Position numbers and translations under genes: made by a program
Shown: one piece after another, positions 13,907-27,400 of the stretch
Numbering within the stretch: the first letter of the stretch is position 1
Layout of the letters: every line of letters starts with the position of its first letter
Notes under the pieces: model-generated
Seen by the model: the letters and a program-made list of their open reading frames with translations, nothing else
Told to the model about the DNA's origin: nothing
Database searches by the model: none
Assembly (NCBI RefSeq): GCF_017562075.2
Contig: NC_054084.1
Location: 3,714,501-3,778,500, forward strand
Length of the DNA: 64,000 nucleotides
Direction: 5' to 3'
Source: Anopheles merus
Taxonomy: Eukaryota; Arthropoda; Insecta; Diptera; Culicidae

Positions 13907-16900
13907 AAGAGAAGCATTCAAGCATGGCAGACCGTGCGCAGTAGCGAACCGCCGGATCGGTATCGCGGGATCGCAGTTTGTTTGCTTAATTTACAACACC
14001 CACTCAGTAATGAGAAGTGCTTCTTCTTGCTACTCCTCGTTCGCTGCGTAGTGCACATCGTTCGGTGCGGTTTGATTGAATGGATGGGTGGGAGGGATGG
14101 TTGGTTGCGACTGATACGGTGGCAGGCTAGATTGATACGGCGGCGGCCGCTGTGCGTACGAGATTCGCCGCTCGGGACGCCGAAAGTGGAAAGTACTGTA
14201 CGAGCACCGTTTTTGACAGCTTACAACTTTGATCTGTTTTCCGATTCGACCGCCATCCTTCGCTCCCCCGCCCAGAAGCGGGAGCGTCGACGGTAGTTGC
14301 GTTTTTGCGCTGCACGTTGCGGACACAGAGCACAGAGCAACGCCACCGGCAGGGGAAAACATGCGGTATCGCTTAATCAAATTAACGTTTAACTTCGGGA
14401 GCATCGTACAACAGTGCCTCCGCATCGATAAGACAACCGAGCGGGGGGAGTGGAAGGGGGCGAACTGAACACGACACGGGGCGCCGCGGGTGTGCTTTCC
14501 AAATCGGGGCGGGAGGGCGGTTATCACGCAATCGAACGAACAGCGAAACAACGGCCTAATTTGAACCGTTAACAAGCGATCGCGAGCACGGCGGGATGGG
14601 TACGCTCGAGGGACTTGGGTTGGTGGATGCAGCTGCACACGCAGCACTGGGCGAAGGATGCACAGTGGTAAGGATGTGATGAGCGCGGGTCCCTTCGATT
14701 TGTAATTAAATTAAAAGCCCTTTTCTGTACCGAAGCTGGTGGTACAAAACGGTAAATTTTTGGTTGTACTGACGACAAACCAGCGGTCTGGTTGAGGGGG
14801 GTGTTTTCGCCCATCGGTGAGGAGCATCGTTTCTTAAGGATGGCGATTGTGACGCGTGCAGTTATTTTTTTATGTTATCATTGAGCATGGGGTTCGTATG
14901 TTTTTTGTTGTTGAAGATGGAATGTGAAGCGTGGTGATCTGATTGGAGATACAAATCAATGGATGCTTTTGTCTAAGGACTGAAAATACTATCAATGCTG
15001 AAGTGTTGTTGAACCAACCATTTCAAACATAATTATTGGATAGAACGGTGCTTATGGGAATCTCGGTTTGCTCAATACTCAATCAGCCTTCCTATCACAA
15101 TTACCTATTTGCCTCTGCATCAAACACCATTGTAAGGTCACAATTACCCCTGCAACGGGAATTAAACTAATCGAAGCTAAAAAAGTCAATTTGCTCTTAA
15201 TCAACGCCAACGTTGTTCATCAATTTCGCTCAATCCGATTGCTAATCACGCGTGAATTCCCATCGTTGTCCCGGGTGACGAAGCTTAATTGTATTTTGTT
15301 TGGGGCTCGATTAAAATCCAATTTATCGATTAAATCCTCACACCGGCTCGCGAAGGTTAAGGAGATATCTCGGGGCGATTGTCAATGGTGGCAGCCCATC
15401 TGGAGGAGGCCGTTACCGCAACCCTTCCAGATCGATGATGTCAAATTGTTTTGCGCCCGCTGGCCGTGATTGTTGCCCAATCGAGTGTTGGTCGAGCACC
15501 GATTTGTGATTAAGCTTAGTGGGGCGATAAATTATCGCTGGCAAAATCAAACTCTCAAGGCTCAAAATCCAAACAGCTACACCAGCCAGTATCGATCGAT
15601 CGATCAACGGTACAATGGTTCGTGTCGCTGTGGGTCAGTGGCCCCTCGAGCGAGAAATAGGGATTGGCAGCAGACAAATCGGTTACCCCAATCTTGCAGA
15701 CATTACGGTGTGATGGATTAAACTGCTAAACGATGAGGTGCTGATAAACCACAACCCACGTGCGTGTGTGCGTTTGTGTGTGTGTTTAGCGATCATTCTG
15801 CCAAGCGCCCCAAAGCACGGCTGCACATCATCGGTTTTGTTGAGGCTAATGGAGGTTAATCATCGGATCAACCGAGGGAAGCAGAATGTATCAATCACCG
15901 ACCGTGTTGACACACATATCGATGACAAGAGCTGCCCTGCTTGGACCATGTCACTCGAATGTGTGTTTGTTTGCGGAGAGGGCAGGGAACGGGGACGGGG
16001 GTAAATGGGGAACGTGCGCACTGTCCCGGTGTCTTATCGCGATGCACTAATTGAAGATAATGTCAATTATAATAGAAAAGCCCGTCTTTGAGTGCGATAA
16101 GCGATCATCGATGGAATATGAATCGGTTTTTTTGTCGTGTCGCTTGAGCGCGAGGTAATGTTATTTTAATTGTTCTCTATCTTTTCCTCCTTTTTACTGT
16201 ACATGTACAGCATTTGTTTGGATGGAAACGGGGGTAAGCGCCACATGGCGATCGATGTAAAAAGTGCATTTAAGGTGCAGCGAGCGATGTGTGTGTGTGT
16301 GTGCAGTGCTACACAAACAATGCATTACACCTTGCACCTGTCAACGCTGTTTGAACAGTGTAAGTGATTGTGGTTGGCAGTGCAGATACTGATAACAATA
16401 TTATCACGCAGTAAAGCACGCAAATGTTGGGAAAGTTTTATGAAAGTGCAATTTGTAAGTAATTAAACGAATATTACTTACACAAATACCTCGTTTGGAA
16501 AGAATTGTATTGACAGTCTTTCACAGCTTTTAAAGCATTGTCACTTTTCACTCCGGTCTAAATGGCAAGTGCGAAGCTGATTGTAAACAAGGAATGAACG
16601 ATTTGTTAAAAAAAATACAACAACGCACGCCTGAAATTAAACCTGGCCCATTCCACCAATCGGTTAATTACAGGAAACGTTTGACAATTAGTTTAATTGT
16701 TTTTGTGTCCATTTCCTGGGCAATCGGGGTACCGATTGAGCAATGAACGATCCAAACATTGGCAGACAAACAGACACAAAAAAGGCCGGATCGAAATGAA
16801 GCGACTACATAAATGAATTGAATTTTAAAGGGTAAAAGCCTGAGGAGCAGGGTAAACTGCAACTCAGAAAGTTATTTCGTAAAGGTACCAATGCTCGTGT

Positions 16901-17955
16901 GTGTGTGTGTGTAAGTTTGCGATAGGTAATTAAGTTAGGAACAGGAATGCTGACCGATTTAATTGATCTCGCTCGATCGATCGCCTGTCCTGTGTGTGCC
17001 TGTGATTGACACGCTTCGAGTGTCGAGTGTGGGACGGAAACTTGATGTTTTGCGTCGCATTTAGCGATGCGCTTTGATTTTGCTTCTTTTTTTAAATGAG
17101 AGGCTTTAATCAGCTTAGTTGAAAGATTTTGCTCAAAGAAAATTATCTCTTCCGAAATTCCCATACACTATTGATCGAAGATGAGGATGGTTTTTATTTC
17201 TCCCCTTGTAATGCTTCCCATATATTTAGCGATTATTTAACAAACATTAAGCCAATTTCAACAGTACGTTTGAGACGTAAGTGAAGAGCACCAGCGATCC
17301 CAGACGCGCGGCAGTAAAGATCAAGTTTTTATACCGCCAATTAAGATTTACACCCCAAAGTTGCCAATAAATTGAATCGTTATTCTCTCGGTTGCATTAA
17401 GCTGCAGCGACCGTGAGGTGGAAGCGACCATCTGCAAAAACCTAACGGTCGATCATGTAAGACACGCTGCTCGAAAAACACAACCTTTGCGCAAGCAGCG
17501 CAAAATTATGATTTCGGAAGAGGATTGCAAACGGTGCAGCTATTGATTGGATTTGTGCAATAAAAAAGCCTACAGGTAAGCGGATTATATGTCAAAGCGG
17601 GTTGCGCTACAAACTGCACTTCACCTGCACTGGCTGGATGGCTTGTTATCTGCTGCTCCTCACAGTGTAGTAGGATCACGGTGCAACCGTGTATGATTAA
17701 ATAATGCTTCCAAATTTAAAACGACCTGATATTGGTTTGCAGATATGCAAGCGGTAAACCCTATCAACCCGTGTTATCCGATTCATCGGTACGGCACTGC
17801 AGTGTTTCTGATTTTTGTTTTGTTTGGCGTTGATGGAAACGATCTTATCGCTGAAGGTGTAAACATTTATCCAATCAGATTATTTCATTAACTCTGATAA
17901 GAGCCAAAACCTGCAATAGGCTTATACGATAGGGAAGGGCACTAGAGTCCGGCTA

Positions 17956-17963
17956 TGACGTCA
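17956..17963. promoter_or_regulatory. Perfect CRE palindrome TGACGTCA
   Basis: This is the full 8-bp palindrome bound by CREB/ATF-type bZIP dimers. It lies in non-coding DNA with no promoter recognised nearby, so function is only a possibility. Confidence 0.35.
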
Positions 17964-19509
17964 CGGTGTCTCTGTCTGACATCATACATGTACCTATAGG
18001 AAAAGGTGCAGTAATGTTATCGTGCACTCTTTACTTCGATAGTGTTCAGAATGATGAGTGTTTGAGGTAATTATCTAATCTCGTTTGCTTATAAAATAGA
18101 CAAAGCTAACTGAATCAAGCAGTTTAGTAAGAGTAAGAGGGCTTTACTAAGTGATGAGTGTGGGAATGCTATAAAAGTATCAGTGATCGTTGCAATATTT
18201 GTGCAAGCTTCAGTCGTTGACTTTGCAAATAAAAGCCAACAAAAGGGCGTGTTATCAGTTATCAGAGAAATTGACTCATTACGATTTACGAACTACTCAA
18301 TATTTGTTATAAAAAGGTTACTTGTACTTGAGGCTCAACTTTCCCCAACCGTGTTCAAAGTACCATCCCATCACTCTTGTCAATAGTGGAAAGGTCTCGC
18401 CAGGGGCAATGAAGCTAAACAAAATTAAATTTACAAAAACACCTTCATGCCTGACGGGAAGCCAACCCTCCCACCCCGTTTGGCAAGCCACAGTAAGGGG
18501 TTCGCATGCCTACAATAACGATAACAATTGGATAATTTGAATTTTCCTCACCTTGTACCGTTGGCTCCCGTGGCAAGCGTGAAAAAGGAAGCGGAAGCAA
18601 CTCTCCTGCCTCCCCCGATGGTCTGGTTCAATAGAATATATTACACACCGACTGCCGATAGAGAGAGTACAGTCCTTCTTGGTGTACGAGCACACCAGGA
18701 AACAGGAGGAAGCGGGTGTTAAAATTGGCTCGACAAGGGTAATTGCAAGGACCCGGTGTTCCTTTGTTTTACCTTTCCCCGAGCACATTTGCACTCTGAA
18801 CTTCGACAAGAAAGGGGTTAGAAAATCAGTTTGTTTGCAGACGTTGCAATTGCACGTATCCTGCTTACGGGCGTGCATCTGTTCTCCCCTGCAACTCCCC
18901 TCTTTCGCTCTCTCTCTCTCCCTTCGACCATCCTTTGCTGTCTGTTGCGGGTCAAGTGCATGTGCACACTCACGCTGGATAATGCTGTTGTTTCCCAAGT
19001 GTTAACGAAACTCGTCACTACAGCTGTTAGATAAAGCCGCGATATATTATTGTTGCGTTTTCCTGCCCTTTTTGCGTTTGCTCGCATGTGTTCGTGTTGT
19101 GTGGAGTGTTGTTGTTTTTTTTTTGTTGCGAATTAGATTCTGACTCAATTATGGTGTGTTATCGTAATTACATTAATAAAAACTTGTCCATACTCAGCTG
19201 AAGGTGTTCTTTGCGTTGGTTGAAAGGATCAATGTGGTGCTGGTAACGTAAGCTAACGTAAGTGTGCGTGTGATAATTGAATTTAAATATTTGCTTGAGT
19301 GGAAACAAATTTTCAACAACAACAATAACAGAAGCGATTGAAAAGACTAATATTGCGTTCGGAAATGAGAACAAGATAAAGGCTCGGCTGGTGTAATTGT
19401 GTTCTTGTACCTATTGTTTGAGCGTATGTGATAATACATTACAGCAGCATTAGGCAGTGTTGGTAAAAAGAAAAAACTAAATGGAATGTTATTCTTTTTT
19501 TACATTAAA

Positions 19510-19520
19510 CCCCCCCCCCC
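19510..19520. repeat. C11 homopolymer
   Basis: Eleven consecutive C residues after TTAAA. Length may be uncertain in an assembly. Confidence 0.85.
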
Positions 19521-21490
19521 ACCTTCCCTCCTTTGTCTCCGGTTTGTCGCATTCGGAATCGATTCGAAATAGATGTCATTGTTTTGGCTGGCAAACCGTC
19601 GACAAGCACCCGCCGGGCGAACCACGAACTGCCACCGTGCCATGTGCTTCGGTTCGAGAACCCCCTTCCGTTGCTCCCCTGCTCTCCTTCAGAATCCGGT
19701 TTCCAGGAACCGAAATACAATTACACACATCATTGATTACGATATCCGATGGAATGGAACGAATGGATGGCTCGATCATTAGTTCGCGGGCCTTCTTCCC
19801 ACACACAGAAACACACAGACACACAGTTGGAAGCTTTGCTCAACGGCACCCTCACCTTCATCGCCATCTTTTTATTTCCGCTCATCACGCTGTTGACATT
19901 TACAGCGCGAGAAATCGAATGCAAATCGCGCTCGTTACGGAGGCGAACGTGGTGTTTCTTTAGCACTTTAGTCTACCCGAGGCTTTCCAAGAGGAATATC
20001 AGTATTGAAATTTATAAAGTGTCAACTTGATAATCGTGTTAATGTAATACGTTATTGAATTTAAACCCCGCATGCAGCAGTCAGAGCAGCTAAATCAATC
20101 AAATAGATCAAAACGATTTTGTAGCAAATGCTAAAATGTCGTGAAAATGGGCCTGTTTTGCTGTCAGTTGTGTGTCGAACGTTGACGCCGTACACCATAC
20201 AAGCACTGTGCAGCTCCATCAACATGGCCTTCTCAATTACAGGCGATCGTGCATGCTTTATGCTTGGCGGCCTAACCACCCAAAAAAGGGCCCCTAATGA
20301 ATATAATAAAATTTAAAATCAAATCGAATTTAGCAAAAGCTGCCAACACTTGCAGCTCATGCATCAACCGTCTCCAGCCATAGAACGCACAGAACGGAAG
20401 TGAGTTTTTCAAACGGCTCAACGGTAAACGGCATATTTTAGGGGTTGCCGATTGGTTGGACGGTTGCCCCGGGAGCGAGCGGAAGTGTAGCCACGGGGTT
20501 GGCAATATTGTTTAATCAATTTTCACACCGCCTTCCTAGTGTTCCAGGTGCCCACCGAAAGGGTGGAGTGCTGCAAGGGGTCTCCCTTCGCTCTTGACGC
20601 GCTTCGGCACGTCCGTTGTCAGCGTGCATTTGAAGCGGATGTAGTTTGAGCGGATACTTATTCCTGACGGGTTGAGTATGTTTCGGTGTGTGTGTTTGTG
20701 CCTGCACACACACCATCCATCTCCATCCGCCGAGCCCGGCAATTGGCGCACAACGAGCCCATCAGTCTCAGGACGGGCTGAGTGGCTGGACCGATTGAAT
20801 GACAAACCGTTTTATTGATAAAATGGGAAAGCTTCACATTCACACTCCGGTGCCACACGGATGCCACGGTTTCACGCCATCAGCCCAGCAAAGTATGTTG
20901 ATTTTCACAGCCACAATAGAATAAAAACATCCCATCGTAACCGCACGATGAGTTGCACGAAGGTGATCCCTTTAAGCTCTCTTACGCGAGGAGTCCTTCA
21001 CTTTGTGTCTGTGCCCTTTGTTGCGTACGAACATGTGAATTAAATTTTAATAGACACAATATCAAACGGGACCGTGCGGCCTGACGAGGCCGCCGACGGA
21101 CAGGGGGCGCGTAACCGATCGATGTTAGTTGCACGTCGCTGGCCGGCTTTATTTATTTCGAAACGAATTCTGCACGCTTCAGGCGACCGAACGAAACGGC
21201 AGGATAACTTTCACCGAAAGCATCCAATTTAGTTGATATCTAGGGTTAATAGAAACGAGCAAATAATTGCTTCAACCAACCGAAAAACCGAGCCCGCGCA
21301 CCGAGAGCGACTCATTTAATCGGTTTTGTTTACCCAACCTTTGCCTTTGCCGCGTGCGAGCTTCTAACAATGCCGGGCGCAAAGAGTAAATGATGCCGCT
21401 TAAACGGTTTGGCCTTTGTGTGTGTGTGTTGCAGGCGTTGGGAAATTGAAGAGTCCATTTTTGGAGCCCCTTCCCACATCCTATTTCAGT

Positions 21491-21503
21491 CCCCCCCCCC
21501 CCC
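21491..21503. repeat. C13 homopolymer
   Basis: Thirteen consecutive C residues. Prone to length error or polymorphism. Confidence 0.88.
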
Positions 21504-22567
21504 TGCCCTGTTTCAGTAGATCCGTGAAATCGCGAATCGAATTTAAATGAGCAAAGGGTACGAAGGAGAAGCGTGTCGGAGGGCAAAAAGGTTGTTTGCC
21601 ATCTTCGCGTCGTCACATTCGCACTTGGCAGGCTTACTCGGGATCGTGGTGAATATAGAGCGGCACCTGCTCCAAAAAAACCCCTCCCTCACCGTGGTGG
21701 TGGTGGTGGCGCTTCCAGGTGTTCCAGCTGTGTTCCAGGGACGGCCAAACAGGCACGCAGGGTAACTCGCTGAACGGAACGTGGCGGGTCGCGGTGGGCT
21801 AGAAGGTGGCCCAAAACGAATTACGATGGACAGAACGAGTGCTTCGCTATAATTAGATTTGGAACTTTGTACTTCTTTGTGTAGTTCTGTGGTTGTGGGT
21901 GCTTGTTTCATGGGCGATATAGCGTGAGGGTGTAAATGCTTCGTTTGGCAGGACGATGCGGGCCCGGGGTAGCGGGAAAGTTTCGCTGCTTGTTTGTGTG
22001 CGTGCAGCGCGCTGAATGAATTGTTTTGCGGGTGGTGTTTTGGGGGCATGATTTATCGATTTGTTAATGAAATGATCCAATCACCCTGCAAACGAAGCGT
22101 TTGCAGTTTTAGAACAAAGAAAAGGAGCCATTTTTTGAATGCGAAATTAAATAAATTTAACTGTCATTCGGAGCCCTGTTCCTGTGTGTTCGTGCATATT
22201 TGTAAAAAAATCGTGAGGCAAATCGGGAATCGGACTGGGAAGCAGAAAACAATTAACTATTGTAGACAAATTGTTCACATGTTGTTGTCTAATGCTTCCA
22301 AAACCTGGGCCTTCCGAACACTTGTGCCCTCGATGACTGCCAGACGACGTTCGGACCAGCTGGTCACCGATTGCTACGCGCCACAACTGCAGCGGAAGTG
22401 AAGCATTACCGGCTCGTCGTTGCTTTTCATCGAAGCACACGGTCTCAAACAACGCACTGTACACGATCACCTCTACTCGAGGGTGAGTCATCCGTCCTCC
22501 AGCGGCATTCCTACTGTCCTCCACTCGGGGAACGCATCCTCACCCTCCGAAGCTTATCTGCCAGTTT

Positions 22568-22583
22568 GGGGGGGGGGGGGGGG
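22568..22583. repeat. G16 homopolymer
   Basis: Sixteen consecutive G residues, the longest G run seen in the window. It can in principle form an intramolecular G-quadruplex. It is also a typical site of sequencing length error. Confidence 0.9.
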
Positions 22584-24422
22584 AAACATTTTCGGAACTA
22601 TTTACAAGATGTTCAGTTGTCGTAAAACAACATTGGAATTTGTTTTTGGTTTCTGTTTCTGGTCGAGAGCGATCGTCTTCCACGTCCACCAAGCGCTCGG
22701 TACGAGGAGCGGCGCGCCGAAATCTCGAAAACGCCTTCCAATTAAATGCCACCGATGACCTTTTCCGACGCCGACCGCCGACTACCCTACGCATCTGTTG
22801 GCCTGGCATGGAAGCAGGCCACCGAAAGGAAGAGCAAGCATTTCAAATGCAAACCGAAAAAGGAACAGGAAAAAAGACGCTTCTCCATAGGCTTAAGCAG
22901 CGGACGGTATTGAGGAATGCTTTGACGGCGTTTGACGGTGCTTCCTTTTGTGTGGCGGTGCGTGGTCCGAGGCGCATGCGCTTTTGGAAAGGGATCGGGC
23001 CAGCGCTAGCGCTTGTTTGCGGACTGAGCTGGAGCCATTCCTCGCTTCCGATAATACGAATGGCGCCAAATATTGTTATTGCCCCAGCATTATTGACTTA
23101 AGGTGAGCGATATTGTCGTATCGGTTGGTTGATGGGGGATGGCATGTAAATGAAATAAAAATCAAAGTCCCGTGTCTGTAAGGTAGGCTTGCTGAAGTTA
23201 GCTGAACTTTGGTCAGTGTCATTGTAAACATATAAGGTATTAAAATTGCACAACTATGTAAATTATATAAAAAGGATAGATTTATTTTAGGCCACTCCGC
23301 TTAAATGACTTGCGCAAACACATATTGGAAGTAAAATTCCATAATTAATGACCCCGAAATAAAACATGATTGCAATTAGCTCCGCGCGCGAATGTGTACT
23401 GCAATTGAGCGAAGCAGCGAGCAAAAATAAACATCCCGACCTTTAGCACCTTGGGAGCACCTTCGGAGCACCACGCACCAAAGATCCCGACTAATCGTTA
23501 TGCGTTGCAGTATCTTTTTAATGGGCCCGACCCCGAAGGTGATCTCTTAAGCATTGAATGCAATCGCGACTACTTCGAGCTTCGTGAGGCTTAAAAAGAG
23601 TAGTTAAAAAGGTAATCGTCAATTAAAGCAGAACCGTTGGGGTCCGCAATACTCTCGTATATCCCTTAATGTACGTCGCGAGGATCGTCGAAATGGTTGG
23701 TACGGGGCAGCAAAGAGCGTGAAATTTAGATAGGTGGGTAGTGCAAAAGTGCCTCCAGGCCAAAGCCGTCGAGAGTGTGAGTATTTGCGGTGCATTTTTA
23801 GGATTAAGACCTTTTCTCCTCATCTCTGGAGGGGTCCCGCCCGTCCCTGCTCCTCTTCGGTGAGGTTAGCAATTCGATGAAATTGATTTTCGTTCGACGA
23901 CAAAACACTTTCGATAAACTGGCGGCTCGAAATGTAGGACAAGCGTGCTGTTGAATTTTGGGCGGTTTTTTTTTGTGGCAGCAAAACAAACAGAAAAACA
24001 GCAAAGTGCAGTAGCGCAGTTTGCACAAACGAAGAAACTGTCACACCGACAAAGGACAATCCGGAATTGTGTTTCAAGGAGCTCACAGAGAACCCGAAAC
24101 ACAACAAAAACACTGCAGCAAACAGCGTAGAATACACATAATGTAGTTAATATGGTCGCAAAGATAACGCAAATTAATTTAAATGCGTTTTAAGAGGCAT
24201 TATAAAGTTTGATAATGAAGTAGCACTGTTTTATTTATTGGCCTGAGCTAGCTGAGCTGATGTCCCCGGCATGGTGACGGTTAAGTCGTGACGGAGCTGC
24301 AAGCCGTCCATCGGCGATTGTCGTTTTTTCATCTCCGTTTCCCTGTCCCTTGTGCAGTGCAGCATCCCTGCCGTATTCGCAACAATGCATTACGAAAGCG
24401 TCAGCAGATGCACACCGGGCAC

Positions 24423-24442
24423 ACGGACGGACGGACGGACGG
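24423..24442. repeat. (ACGG)5 tetranucleotide repeat
   Basis: Five ACGG units followed by an ATGG variant. Confidence 0.9.
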
Positions 24443-27400
24443 ATGGAGGAGAAACTTTTTGGGCCCGGTTTTTCCACTCAGCCAGCCACCGATTGGTAGC
24501 ATGCAATTGGAATCTAATTATACACGCACCAGAGTGGCAAGATTAGTGTAGGGAGAAGCTGCTCCAGCTTTATGTGCGGTTTGCTGCGTGAGCAGGATTA
24601 AGGTCCGTACGAAACTTTCGGGCTTGTAAGTGGTTCGGATAAAACTGGTGAAGCCTAGAGAGCCTAGAACTAGTTTGATCGACCGAACACGGGAATGGAA
24701 GTGTACACGTAATGCCGCTGCACAAGAGAGTGTTTTAACGCGTCCAATTGCAGGTAACTACACGCAGTGACAGCGCTGATAGGGCGTAGAAATACTGACA
24801 ATGCTGATATACCGACGCGTACCGTGGGCGCCGGCTAAACGCAATCGTTTAGGATTAGCGCGTGTTCCAAGGGGGCAGGTTGGAGACATGGTGGAAGTAT
24901 CGAGCAAACTGGTTATTGCTAGTTGACGGCAGCTCCGACATGGCCAGAATTGAGGGCTTGAAAAAGACGCCTTGTCTGCTTGAGAGTCAGCTTCCTGGAC
25001 GGTTATTAGATTATAGTAATCGATAAATCGTGCCATTTATACATTGTCCAACCGCTGAGTGTCGAGCGAGTTTTACGTCTGGCAGAACGGAAAAAAGGTG
25101 CGAAAATTGTGATATTGTGAGCGTACAGACATGGCTACAGCTGCAACAGCAAGACATCGTGTTATTGGTTGCATTGTCTGCAATTTGTCTGCAGTGTTGG
25201 TGTCCCGGCCGGATGGGTTTGTTATTTCTTTAGGAGGCGCTTGACGTTTGACAGGAAAATAGCGCAAAAGGTCAAATCGTTCATTCAGACGAACTGTACC
25301 ACCTCCAAATTAACACCTAATAAGAATGCATTTCCCCTAGTGCATTCATCTCTCAGTGCAGCTAGGACTATTGCATTAAAAGTCGGTTCGAACACGTCAA
25401 TGTTGTGTCGCTGAAAATAATGAGTTTAAATTCAAGCGCTCCTTAGAACTGTCCAAAGAGCAAAATCGGACAGCTTGACAATGGCTTCTGCAAGCGTGCT
25501 ATATGCACCCAGCGAGTGGGGTCGATATCGGGCGTCAGTTGGAATGGGTAGCACCGTCTTGCAGAAGGGGTACTTGAATTTCTTGAGCTTCAAGGAAGCA
25601 TTGAGTAGCGTTCTTTTTTGATTGCGAAGGACTCATTTCGCTTCCGAGCGACAATCCTGCAATGCATCCTGATTGCATTTTGGTGGCGTTGTTTATTGCT
25701 TTTCATTTGCGATTCGATCCTCAGCCTTGTCCTGCTCCGTTTTGGCAGAGCTTCTACGCCTTGCAAGTGCAATCCATGGCCGCACAGCGATCCCAACACG
25801 GTGGTTGTCCAAAATATCGATAATTGACAGGTCAAACTGCATTCACCGGCAAGACATTGGAAACTTAACGAACCAAACCAAACCATCGAACGCTGTTTGG
25901 TGCCAAAGACACTGCACCGAGACGTCCTTTTTGCAGTTGCAGTTTTATGAGCTATCTTTTATATCGTAGGGTTGTTGTTTTTTTTTGGGTCAATAAATTG
26001 ACTATTAACATTCAACGCGTATAATTGCAATCGTAGGTAAGAAGCTGGTTTTTTTTTGCAAAAATAAAACTCTATCTATTTTCATGGACACACTCAGCAT
26101 AATTGTAGGGGAAGAAGAAAAAATAATTTCGACCCGAGGGTTAAGCTCTCCGTCGGAAGTGTTGTTGATTGTGTGCTTGCGCCATTCGTTCCATTTCGAC
26201 GCCGGCAGTTCGCATCAGTCTCTTCATCGCGTTTGGTGTCTTAACTGCTTGTACTGTTTTTTCTTGTTTCGCTGAACCATACCAAAAAAACTTAGTCTAA
26301 AGTTAAGCTTACGAAGAGGTACAGCAGTAGCGTGTGTGTTTGTACGTGCTCTGACCCGGCTCGGCCAGGCATAAAATAAAGCTAAGAAAACAGATGCAAT
26401 TGCAGCTGTCAATACAGGGTGATTGATAAATGATGTATCGCTGTTGGGTCTGGCTCAAACTAATGACCGGAACGGGAGGGCGATTAAATGCGCGGAGCAT
26501 GTTTTTTTTCTTCGTCGACTTCTTCACCTTGTGAAACATATTTAGCCAGCCATGTTCTTTGTGTAAGTTACATCAAGATTTTAGGCAATGTTGGGTATGT
26601 AACTCGCCTTGGAATCTTTCAACTCTTTCGATTGCACAAATATGAAACGAAATCAAACAATGTTGATTGATGAGAGGAGGAGAAAGTAAACAGATATTAA
26701 ATCGGTTCTTAAAGTCGGGCTCATAATCACCAGATATGAAGATGAACCAGTACAATGAAACCCAACCGACTCCTCTGGAGACAAGGTAAAAGAAATCTAA
26801 TGGAACGAGATCGTGAAATGCGGCAGAAGAAATAAAAAATACAAGCAGAGGATGTTCTAGTTGATTGTGTTTAATCCAATCATGCAAAGGATCCTCGATC
26901 GGTTCAGGAAGGTGCGTGAGAAATGAGGTTTTATTTCTTACCTCTGTCCGGTTACAATTTTTTTTTTCGTATGTTTACTCGGTTTAGGGGTCGATGTTTA
27001 AATATCTTGTACGAATACCTTTTATTGAACAAGCTCTATCATGATACTGCACAAAAGAAGGATTATAATTGTTGTTTGGACAAGCGTAGATTAGAAAGGC
27101 TCATAAGACCTATGCTTAACATGGATGAGAATGATTGTGTCTGTTTTTTTTTTATAATATGATGTTTTTTTTTCAATCGATTTAAACTGTTTTCTACTCT
27201 TTCCTTACAGGTATGTTCTAAAACATCATTGATATGCATTACCGTGGTTGGAGTTTTCTTGCTCTCGTAAAACAAAGGCTTTTGATTGAGTGTTTAATGT
27301 GGTGTAATTAAACCTAGAATTTATATCCCCCATGGAAATGACGCGTTTATTGTCAATTCAATCATTGTTGTGAAGGTTGAGATTGAATTTGTCATCACGG

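Larger units (their letters stand above)
10508..27400. other. Long gene-free stretch, left part
   Basis: No supported coding exon. Content includes trinucleotide and tetranucleotide repeats (listed separately), C and G homopolymers, a palindromic CRE at 17956-17963, a DRE-like TATCGATA at 25815-25822, a POU octamer at 19919-19926, a CT run at 18907-18920 and a TAATTAATTA core at 13403-13412. A donor-like CAG|GTAAGC at 17576 has no coding frame feeding into it. The longest open frame (minus strand, 14030-14647) starts with GTG and has no recognisable domain. If the 10508 donor is used by aristaless, this is the first part of a 44-kb intron. Otherwise it is intergenic. Confidence 0.5.

Noticed and set aside
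14030..14647. Minus-strand open frame of 205 codons, the longest in the window
   Set aside because: It opens with GTG rather than ATG, shows no recognisable domain, has overlapping frames of similar length on both strands in GC-rich DNA, and has no supporting promoter or splice signals.
17573..17582. CAG|GTAAGC donor-like site as end of a hidden exon
   Set aside because: No open frame or leader-like composition feeds into it. Isolated donor matches are expected by chance in 64 kb.
22640..23101. Plus-strand open frame of 153 codons
   Set aside because: Starts at TTG, with no recognised motif and composition like the surrounding non-coding DNA.
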